DNA of 64,000 bases from an uncultured Oscillospiraceae bacterium. GTDB lineage: Bacteria; Bacillota; Clostridia; Oscillospirales; Oscillospiraceae. This document shows positions 58,470 through 64,000 of the stretch, piece after piece. Position 1 is the first letter of the stretch. Each line of letters begins with the position of its first letter. Made by a program: the position numbers and the translations under genes. A model generated the notes under the pieces. The model saw nothing but the letters and a program-made list of their open reading frames with translations, was not told the DNA's origin and did no database searches. The stretch is from assembly GCA_958436045.1 (NCBI GenBank), contig CAUBIP010000001.1, positions 1 through 64,000 of the forward strand. The letters run 5' to 3'.

Positions 58470-58494
58470 TCAGAAAATGCAGGGCATTTTCTGA
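58470..58494. promoter_or_regulatory. Palindrome in the 5' region of the TetR gene
   Basis: TCAGAAAATGC (58470-58480), AGG, GCATTTTCTGA (58484-58494): an 11-base perfect inverted repeat just before the ribosome site. A likely operator or an RNA hairpin. Confidence 0.6.
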
Positions 58495-58522
58495 TGTGAA
58501 AAAATTCTGTGTGATAGTCTAA

Positions 58523-58559
58523 TCATATACGCAGCTACAGGCAATTGTCAAGACAATTC
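58523..58559 (-). promoter_or_regulatory. TetR gene promoter with overlapping operator-like palindrome
   Basis: Minus strand: TTGACA (58547-58552), 18 bases, TATGAT (58523-58528). The -35 lies inside the perfect repeat AATTGTC-AA-GACAATT (58544-58559), so a bound repressor would block polymerase. Confidence 0.65.
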
Positions 58560-58643
58560 GTTATTTTAAAAAAAATAATACGATTTCTAAAGTAATTTCT
58601 GCCTGGTGCGGAAAACGCAAGGGGAAGGGAGCCCCTCGTGTTT

Positions 58644-59975
58644 TTAGGTCATGCCGCGTTTCCAGACGCCTTTGCAGTAGAAGAGGATGGAAAGGCAGGT
58701 GCCGGTGATCCAGCCCAGGGGCCAGGCTAGCCAGATGCCGGTGCTTTCAAGAGAGTGGGAGAGCAGGAAGGCCAAGCCGACCCGGAGGATAAGGTCTGTA
58801 AAGGTCGTCGTCATAAAATAGCCCATGGCACCCGCACCCCGCAGGACGCCGTCCAGCAGAATCTTGACGGCTGGGACGACATAAAACGGCGTGACAATCA
58901 GGATAAACAATATGCCGGTCTCCAGCGCGCCGGTGGTGTGATCCTTCAAAAACAGGCCGACCAGCGGGCGGCGCAGCAGGATAAACAGCGCCGTAAAGGC
59001 GAGGCCCGTGAGGATGGAGATGCCGATGCCGCTTTTCGTCCCCTGGCGGATGCGGTCCAGCTTTCCGGCCCCGATGTTCTGCGCCGTAAAATTGGACATT
59101 GCCGTGCCCAGGGCGCTGAAGCCAGTGATGGCGAAGTTATTGAGCTTGATGGCGGCGGAGTAGGCGGCGATGACCGTCGTGCCAAAGCTGTTGACCATCC
59201 CCTGGATGAAGATATTGCCGACAGAGACAAAGCTCTGCTGCAGTGTGCTGGGGATGGCGATGCGGGTGATTCGCAGCAGGATGGGGCCGGAGAATAGCGC
59301 AGGCTTTTCTTCGCAGGGCAACTGCCGGATCCGGCGCAGAACCGTGATGACCGCCAACACGCAGCTGACACCCTGGCACAGAAACGTCGCCCAGGCCACA
59401 CCGGCCACGCCCATGTGGAGCCCGGCGACGAACCAGATGTCCATGGCAATATTTGTCAGAGACGAGGCTACCAGGAAAACAAATGGCGTGCGGGAGTCGC
59501 CCAGGGCGGAGAAAATGCCGGTGGAGATATTATAGTAGAAGAGGAAAAACAGCCCGCCGGTATAGATGTTCAGGTAGAGCTGTGAGTCCTCCAGGATATC
59601 GGCCGGTGTGCGGATGAGCTGCATCAGGCTGGGTGAGAGGGTGAAGCCCAGCAGCATCAGCAGGGCACAAAGGGCGCCGGAGGCGAGGTACGTTGTCGAG
59701 ACGGCAGTCTTCAGGTCACGAAATTGCTTGGCGCCGAACATCTGTGCCAGGATGACGGAGCAGCCGATGTTGCAGCCAAAGGCGAACGCCAGATAGACCA
59801 GGGTGATCTCATAGGCGTTGCCGACGGCGGCCAGCGCTTCGTCCCCAATAAATTTTCCGGCGACAAGGCTGTCAGCGATGTTATAGAGCTGCTGAAACAG
59901 AATACTGCCCAGAAGCGGCAGCGAGAATTTGATCAGTTCGGTGCGGGGATTCCCGCGGGTCAGGTCTTTTACCAA
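58644..59975 (-). CDS. MATE family efflux transporter
   Basis: 443 residues, 12 TM helices. N-terminal LIKFSLPLLGSILFQQLYNI ADS-type motif and GNAYEITLVYLAFAFGCNIG; second half repeats the fold (AIPSTLQQSFVSVGNIFIQG). Na+/H+-driven multidrug exporter family; substrate unknown. Upstream of the TetR gene on the same strand, a plausible regulatory pair. GAGGTAAC precedes the ATG. Confidence 0.9.
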   Translation of the reverse strand: MVKDLTRGNPRTELIKFSLPLLGSILFQQLYNIADSLVAGKFIGDEALAAVGNAYEITLVYLAFAFGCNIGCSVILAQMFGAKQFRDLKTAVSTTYLASGALCALLMLLGFTLSPSLMQLIRTPADILEDSQLYLNIYTGGLFFLFYYNISTGIFSALGDSRTPFVFLVASSLTNIAMDIWFVAGLHMGVAGVAWATFLCQGVSCVLAVITVLRRIRQLPCEEKPALFSGPILLRITRIAIPSTLQQSFVSVGNIFIQGMVNSFGTTVIAAYSAAIKLNNFAITGFSALGTAMSNFTAQNIGAGKLDRIRQGTKSGIGISILTGLAFTALFILLRRPLVGLFLKDHTTGALETGILFILIVTPFYVVPAVKILLDGVLRGAGAMGYFMTTTFTDLILRVGLAFLLSHSLESTGIWLAWPLGWITGTCLSILFYCKGVWKRGMT

Positions 59976-60024
59976 GTTGTTACCTCCTTTCTGCTTGCGA
60001 AAAAAAGCCGCAGGGACAAACTGC

Positions 60025-60050
60025 CGGGCAGATGCAGTTACATCTGCCCG
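60025..60050 (-). terminator. Hairpin after glyS
   Basis: A perfect 10-base-pair stem (60025-60034 with 60041-60050). On the minus strand a second small hairpin and TTTTTTT follow within 25 bases, so termination is probably by the pair. Confidence 0.65.
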
Positions 60051-60076
60051 ACGGAAGCTATCTTAGAATTTTCCGC

Positions 60077-61516
60077 TTAGTAGGCCAGCTTTTCGGCCAG
60101 CCAATCCCGCAGCCGGGAGATGGGGACGCGCACCTGCTCCATCGTGTCGCGGTCGCGGATGGTCACGGCGTTGTCCGCCTCGACGCCCTTCTCCGGGTCG
60201 CCAACGGTTTCAAAATCGACGGTGATGCAGTAGGGGGTGCCAATCTCGTCTTCCCGGCGATAGCGCTTGCCGATGGAGCCGGCATCGTCAAAGTCGACCA
60301 TGAAGTCCTTCTGGAGCATATGGTAGAGCTCCTCCGCCTTGCCGGAGAGCTTCTTGCTCAGGGGCAGCACCGCCGCCTTGAACGGAGCCAGGGCCGGATG
60401 CAGATGCAGAACGACGCGGACGTCGTCATTGCCCTTCTTATCCTGCCCGACGACCTCTTCGTCGTAAGCGTCCACCAGGAAGGCCAGGACCACCCGGTCT
60501 GCGCCCAGGGAGGGCTCGATGACATAGGGGATATAGTGCTCGTTCTTGGCCTGGTCGTAGTAGGTCATATCGACCCCGGAGGTCTTCTGGTGCTGGCTCA
60601 GGTCGTAATCCGTGCGGTCTGCGACGCCCCAGAGCTCGCCCCAGCCGAAGGGGAAGAGGAATTCAAAGTCCGTCGTGGCCTTGGAGTAGAAGCAGAGCTC
60701 CTCCGGGTCATGGTCTCGCAGGCGCAGGTTTTCCTCCTGCATATGCAGGCCCGTCAGCCAATCGCGGCAGAAGGAACGCCAGTAGGCAAACCATTCCAGG
60801 TCCGTCCCCGGTTCGCAGAAGAATTCCAGCTCCATCTGCTCAAACTCGCGGGTGCGGAAGGTGAAGTTGCCCGGGGTGATCTCGTTACGGAAGGATTTGC
60901 CGATCTGGCAAACGCCGAAGGGCAGCTTCCGGCGGGTCGTCCGCTGGATATTGTTGAAGTTAACGAAAATGCCCTGGGCCGTCTCCGGGCGCAGATAGAC
61001 GGTGTTCTTCGCGTCTTCCGTGACACCCTGGAAGGTCTTGAACATCAGGTTGAACTGGCGGATGTCTGTAAAATCATGCTTGCCGCAGGTGGGGCAGGGA
61101 ATCTGCTTTTCCTCGATGAAGTCTGCCATTTCCTGCTGGCTGAAGGCGTCGATGGGCTTCGGCAGGGTGATGTTTTCGCCCTGGCAGAAGTCTTCGATCA
61201 GCTTATCGGCGCGGAAGCGCTCCTTGCAGGACTTGCAGTCCATCAGCGGGTCGGAAAAGCCGCCCAGATGGCCGGAGGCGACCCAGGTCTGCGGGTTCAT
61301 CAAAATGGCGGAGTCCTGCCCGACGTTGTACGGATTCTCCTGCACGAATTTTTTCCACCATGCCTTTTTGACATTGTTTTTCAGCTCCACACCCAGGGGG
61401 CCATAATCCCAGGTGTTGGCCAGGCCGCCGTAAATTTCGGAGCCGGAGAAGATAAAGCCGCGGCCTTTACAAAGCGCGACGATTTTGTCCATGGTCTTTT
61501 CAGTATTTTTCATCAT
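60077..61516 (-). CDS. glyS: Glycyl-tRNA synthetase (dimeric, eukaryote/Gram-positive type)
   Basis: 479 residues, class II synthetase. [20 protein letters not shown] near the start, motif 2/3 regions [17 protein letters not shown] and [20 protein letters not shown], and a C-terminal anticodon domain. It is the single-chain alpha2 enzyme, not the alpha/beta GlyQS. Start at ATG 61516 (ATGATG) after GGAGGG. Has its own promoter. Confidence 0.95.
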   Translation of the reverse strand: MMKNTEKTMDKIVALCKGRGFIFSGSEIYGGLANTWDYGPLGVELKNNVKKAWWKKFVQENPYNVGQDSAILMNPQTWVASGHLGGFSDPLMDCKSCKERFRADKLIEDFCQGENITLPKPIDAFSQQEMADFIEEKQIPCPTCGKHDFTDIRQFNLMFKTFQGVTEDAKNTVYLRPETAQGIFVNFNNIQRTTRRKLPFGVCQIGKSFRNEITPGNFTFRTREFEQMELEFFCEPGTDLEWFAYWRSFCRDWLTGLHMQEENLRLRDHDPEELCFYSKATTDFEFLFPFGWGELWGVADRTDYDLSQHQKTSGVDMTYYDQAKNEHYIPYVIEPSLGADRVVLAFLVDAYDEEVVGQDKKGNDDVRVVLHLHPALAPFKAAVLPLSKKLSGKAEELYHMLQKDFMVDFDDAGSIGKRYRREDEIGTPYCITVDFETVGDPEKGVEADNAVTIRDRDTMEQVRVPISRLRDWLAEKLAY

Positions 61517-61568
61517 AGCCAAACGCCCTCCAGAATTTCTCTGTGTAATTTTCCATTTGCAATATTCA

Positions 61569-61597
61569 ATTATATCCGTCGCCGCGGGAAAAATCAA
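61569..61597 (-). promoter_or_regulatory. Promoter of glyS
   Basis: Minus strand: TTGATT (61592-61597), 17 bases, TATAAT (61569-61574). No T-box lies between it and the gene. Confidence 0.75.
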
Positions 61598-61668
61598 CCG
61601 ATGGATGGGAAAAAACCCAGGTTTTTGCGGCAGATTTTGCGGAAAATGCGCCGGTCGAGGGATTTTGG

Positions 61669-61697
61669 TTGCGCGGGCCGCCGCGCTGTGGTATAAT
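61669..61697 (+). promoter_or_regulatory. Promoter of the DUF1292 gene
   Basis: Extended -10 TGGTATAAT (61689-61697) with TTGCGC (61669-61674) 17 bases upstream of the hexamer. It places the transcript start near 61704, which argues against translation from the ATG at 61706. Confidence 0.65.
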
Positions 61698-61774
61698 ATT
61701 CAAAAATGGATCAAAAAATTGACACAGGCCCCCAGGGCGCATCGACGCCCTGTGCAGGGGAACGGGAGGCCGCC

Positions 61775-62104
61775 ATGCAGCAGGATATCACCTTTACGAT
61801 GGAGATCGATGGCGCACCATGCCAGTGCACGGTGCTCTTCACCTTTTATTCGGATATTACCAAGGCCCATTATATGCTCTACACGCCCGATGACCCGGCG
61901 GGGACAGTGCAGGTGCGGCTCATTGCCGCCCGCTATCAGCCGGAGGACCTATCCAAGCTGGAATCCCTGCGGGATGATACAGACCGCGCCATTGTCCAGA
62001 GCTTTATTGAATATGTCTCTTCCCACAGCGCCGAGGAGATCGAGCGCGACTGCCGGTCGGTCGAGGAGGAAGACGACGGTATTCGTGATATTACAGACCT
62101 GTGA
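61775..62104 (+). CDS. DUF1292 family protein
   Basis: 109 residues. Begins MQQDITFTMEIDGAPCQCTV then TFYSDITKAHYMLYTPDD, the DUF1292 pattern, and ends in a very acidic tail. Function unknown. The ATG at 61775 follows GGGAGG and matches family starts; an upstream in-frame ATG at 61706 would be almost leaderless. Confidence 0.78.
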   Translation: MQQDITFTMEIDGAPCQCTVLFTFYSDITKAHYMLYTPDDPAGTVQVRLIAARYQPEDLSKLESLRDDTDRAIVQSFIEYVSSHSAEEIERDCRSVEEEDDGIRDITDL

Positions 62105-62144
62105 ACGGTCGGGAGCAGGGCACTATGTAATTTATAAGTAACTC

Positions 62145-62190
62145 ATTATTTCGATAATATCTTGCGGATCAAGAGCAAACTTCCTATACT
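62145..62190 (+). promoter_or_regulatory. Promoter of the pyridoxamine-oxidase-fold gene with adjacent inverted repeat
   Basis: TTGCGG (62162-62167), 17 bases, TATACT (62185-62190). Just upstream ATTAT-TTCG-ATAAT (62145-62158) forms an inverted repeat next to AAGTAACT (62136-62143), the kind of sequence HxlR regulators bind. Confidence 0.65.
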
Positions 62191-62228
62191 AATCCTAGAA
62201 AGCAAAAATTGGATAGGAGGTTTTTCCA

Positions 62229-62621
62229 ATGCTGAATGAAAATGTTGTGAAGGTACTGAAGAATAACACCTGGACGGTCGCGACCTGCGCGGCTGGTGTC
62301 CCGAATGCAGTGCCGGTTGGCTTCAAGGATGTCACGGAGGACGGCAAGCTGGTCGTCGGCGACGTCTTCCTGGAGACGACGATGCGCAACGTTCTGGACA
62401 ACGGCAAGATCGCCGTCTCGGCTTATGACGCGTCGACCTCGGAAGGCTATCAGGTCAAGGGTACCGCCGCATATGTGACGGAAGGACCCGTTGTCGATAC
62501 CTTCAAGGCGCTGGCTGCGAAGCTGTTCCACGGCAAGATGACCGCCAAGGGCGCAATCGTCATCACCCCCGAGCAGGTGATTGTGACGACCCCCGGCCCG
62601 GAGAATAAGAAGGTCCTGTAA
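62229..62621 (+). CDS. Pyridoxamine 5'-phosphate oxidase-fold (split-barrel flavin) protein
   Basis: 130 residues. The split-barrel pattern is seen in WTVATCAAGVPNAVPVGFKD and LETTMRNVLDNGKIAVSAYD, then VKGTAAYVTEGPVVD. These small proteins bind flavin and often reduce small molecules; substrate unknown. GATAGGAGG precedes the ATG. Followed by an HxlR regulator gene after a terminator-like hairpin. Confidence 0.83.
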   Translation: MLNENVVKVLKNNTWTVATCAAGVPNAVPVGFKDVTEDGKLVVGDVFLETTMRNVLDNGKIAVSAYDASTSEGYQVKGTAAYVTEGPVVDTFKALAAKLFHGKMTAKGAIVITPEQVIVTTPGPENKKVL

Positions 62622-62648
62622 GGCAGGGAAAAACGTCGGTACATTGCG

Positions 62649-62682
62649 GGGCACGGATGCAGCAGCGTCCGTGCCCGCTTTT
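62649..62682 (+). terminator. Hairpin between the oxidase-fold gene and hxlR
   Basis: A perfect 9-base-pair GC stem (62649-62657 with 62668-62676), then GCTTTTGC. It may attenuate rather than fully end transcription into the regulator. Confidence 0.6.
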
Positions 62683-62723
62683 GCCGGGCTTTGCCCGGCG
62701 GTCCTACAGAAAGGGGGCAGCAT

Positions 62724-63101
62724 ATGGCCTATGAGAGAAAAATGGAAAAGGATATTCGCTGCCCGCTGGAATATGGCATGGCGCTGTTCGGCGGCAAGTG
62801 GAAATCCCGTATCCTCTGCGTCCTGGCGGGGCAGGGGACACTGCGCTACAGCGCGCTGCGCAAGCAGATGGGCAATATCACAGACGCTGTCCTGGCGGCG
62901 GCGCTGAAGGAGCTCCTGGCAGACGATATGATCCAGCGCAGGTCCTATGACGAGATCCCGCCCCGGGTGGAATACGCCCTTTCGGAAAAAGGCCGCTCTG
63001 TTATCCCGATTTTGCAGAGCATCTGCCAATGGGCCGGCGGCTATTATAAAGAAGAGGAAGCGCACGCCATGACCCAGTGCCAGAAGTGCGATTATCACTA
63101 A
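62724..63101 (+). CDS. HxlR family winged-helix regulator
   Basis: 125 residues. CPLEYGMALFGGKWKSRILC is the family's N-terminal signature (Cys-P-x(2)-...-GGKWK), followed by the winged helix and wing (RRSYDEIPPRVEYALSEKG). The N-terminal Cys is used for redox or aldehyde sensing in some members. The ATG at 62724 follows AAGGGGG. Likely controls the gene in front of it. Confidence 0.88.
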   Translation: MAYERKMEKDIRCPLEYGMALFGGKWKSRILCVLAGQGTLRYSALRKQMGNITDAVLAAALKELLADDMIQRRSYDEIPPRVEYALSEKGRSVIPILQSICQWAGGYYKEEEAHAMTQCQKCDYH

Positions 63102-63118
63102 GGCTTGGCCTGCGCGCT

Positions 63119-63168
63119 ACAAAGACGCTGCGGCGGACTGATCTTCCAGCCCGCCGCGGCGTCTTTGT
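63119..63168. terminator. Bidirectional terminator
   Basis: An 18-base-pair stem with one G-U (63119-63136 with 63151-63168) between the convergent hxlR-type and YoaK-type genes. Confidence 0.8.
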
Positions 63169-63176
63169 CGTTCTTG

Positions 63177-63848
63177 TTATGCCTCGTTTGCCGGAAGGAA
63201 CATCATGCCGAAGCTGACAGCCAGCAGGCAGCAGCTTGCCCAGATGGCGCTTTGGCCCAAGGCAAGTGTCAGCGCGCTCCCGGCCGCCGCGCCGGCGGCA
63301 AAGAAGACAATCACGCTGAAATAAGTCAACGCCTTGTGGAGCGCGCCCTTTTCCCGGGTGCGGAAATAGGCATGCAGCGCTTCCGTCCCGCTGCGCAGGT
63401 TGCCGATGCACATGGTGCTGGCGTAGACATGGCCCCGGACCTTGTGAAATGTCTGCACCTGCAGTGCGCAGACAAAGGAGACCAGGGCATTGGCTGCTGC
63501 GTTCCAGCTCTGCGGCAGAAAACCGACGCCGAAGAGAATGAGGATTTCCACCAGGATAATGATTTGCCGCCAGTGGATCTTCTCCGCACATTTATACCGG
63601 GCGTGGATGCTCTCGGCTACAAAAATACCACAAATAAACGACAAAATTGGGATCAAATAACGGACGCCTCCGGAAAAGTCGCCTTGAAACAGCCGGGTGC
63701 TCATCAGAACGATGTTGCCTGTCTGTGCGTTGGCGAAGACACCGCCGCGGCAGCAATAGGTGTAAGCGTCCTGCAGGCCGCCGGAGAGAATGATAAAAAT
63801 TGCCGTGGCAAAGGCGTCCGACATTTGCCGTCGCTGTGTATTTGCCAT
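63177..63848 (-). CDS. YoaK/DUF1275 family membrane protein
   Basis: 223 residues, six TM helices. GGLQDAYTYCCRGGVFANAQ then TGNIVLM is the family signature, and ALQVQTFHKVRGHVYASTMC followed by GNLR is the second. Function unknown. Start at the ATG at 63848 following GAGGTGA; the longer frame runs into the terminator hairpin upstream. Confidence 0.85.
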   Translation of the reverse strand: MANTQRRQMSDAFATAIFIILSGGLQDAYTYCCRGGVFANAQTGNIVLMSTRLFQGDFSGGVRYLIPILSFICGIFVAESIHARYKCAEKIHWRQIIILVEILILFGVGFLPQSWNAAANALVSFVCALQVQTFHKVRGHVYASTMCIGNLRSGTEALHAYFRTREKGALHKALTYFSVIVFFAAGAAAGSALTLALGQSAIWASCCLLAVSFGMMFLPANEA

Positions 63849-63874
63849 GAAGCGCTCACCTCGCCCGAAAAATT

Positions 63875-63910
63875 TTGGTCTGCCCGGGGCATTATTCCCG
63901 GGCAGACCAA
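63875..63910 (-). terminator. Terminator of the gene at the right window edge
   Basis: A perfect 14-base-pair stem (63875-63888 with 63897-63910); the minus-strand tail reads AATTTTTC. Confidence 0.85.
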
Positions 63911-63953
63911 TCATAGCACAAGCCGTCTTGTTTTTCCAGTGCCGATGTGCGCG

Positions 63954-64000
63954 TCAGGAGGCATTTTCAAACTGACTGTTATACAACGCCGCGTAGAAGC
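63954..64000 (-). CDS. ABC exporter (ATP-binding/permease), C-terminal fragment cut by the window edge
   Basis: On the minus strand the last codons read FYAALYNSQFENAS before a stop at 63954-63956. LYNSQF at the extreme C-terminus is typical of MsbA/LmrA-type exporters. Too short for a substrate call; a strong terminator follows. Confidence 0.6.
   Translation of the reverse strand, partial: FYAALYNSQFENAS

Noticed and set aside
60032..61696. 554-codon plus-strand open frame opposite glyS
   Set aside because: Antisense shadow of glyS without ribosome site.
61706..61708. ATG as start of the DUF1292 gene
   Set aside because: Only about nine bases after the -10 hexamer, so the message would be practically leaderless; the ATG at 61775 has GGGAGG.

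Overview
The window is about 64 kb of a moderately GC-rich bacterial chromosome. It starts at the replication origin, with the order dnaA - oriC - dnaN - S4 protein - recF - remB - gyrB - gyrA. Several features point to a Gram-positive anaerobe of the class Clostridia, most likely the Oscillospirales/Ruminococcaceae side (family level is inference): RemB, YlxM, KhpA, a DnaD/DnaI-type primosome pair, a PheB-type ACT protein, a dimeric-type GlyRS, a T-box leader, an ECF-type ThiT under a TPP riboswitch, and strong AAGGAGG ribosome binding sites. I found no prophage, insertion sequence or CRISPR array. The window is mostly core genome.

Layout. 1-9.9 kb: the left edge holds the first codons of a divergent ABC ATPase, then dnaA, an oriC with DnaA boxes plus a DnaA-trio/AT-rich unwinding element, dnaN to gyrA, and a HAD hydrolase. 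10-12.4 kb (minus): HAD phosphatase, XpaC-like membrane protein, QueH. 12.5-15.3 kb: lspA and an RluD-type synthase, a complete TPP riboswitch with thiT, and a zinc-ribbon membrane protein. 15.3-16.25 kb: decayed DNA around a tRNA-Ala(CGC), with remnants of an AEC-type transporter and a cupin gene. 16.25-27 kb: recQ, two GNATs, pta, an RluA-type synthase, an AI-2E/YtvI-like protein, an ACT protein, a DUF6512 protein, infC-rpmI-rplT with an attenuated leader and an apparent AUC start, an NCS2 permease and a lone ABC ATPase.

27.1-39.6 kb is one large branched-chain amino acid operon: an Ile-type T-box leader, then ilvB-ilvN-ilvC-ilvD-leuA-leuC-leuD-leuB, a DUF815 AAA+ ATPase, and ilvA. The enzymes cover threonine deamination, the shared Ile/Val steps up to the final transamination, and the leucine branch. 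39.6-47.1 kb (minus) is the translation/secretion group ylxM-ffh-rpsP-khpA / rimM-trmD-sir2, with metG and an SH3-domain lipoprotein. 47.3-47.5 kb holds a complete miniature transcription unit for a 28-residue peptide, which is my best candidate for something undescribed.

47.6-57.7 kb: a phosphoesterase, a U32 peptidase-family protein, maf, then mreC-mreD-pbp2 (no mreB here), and dnaD-dnaI coupled to a URO-D-like gene. 57.7-64 kb: a TetR regulator with two perfect palindromes in its promoter region, a MATE exporter, glyS, a DUF1292 protein, a flavin/PLP-oxidase-fold protein followed by an HxlR regulator, a YoaK/DUF1275 membrane protein, and the last codons of an ABC exporter at the right edge.

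All calls come from reading the sequence and recalling family motifs. No database search was run.
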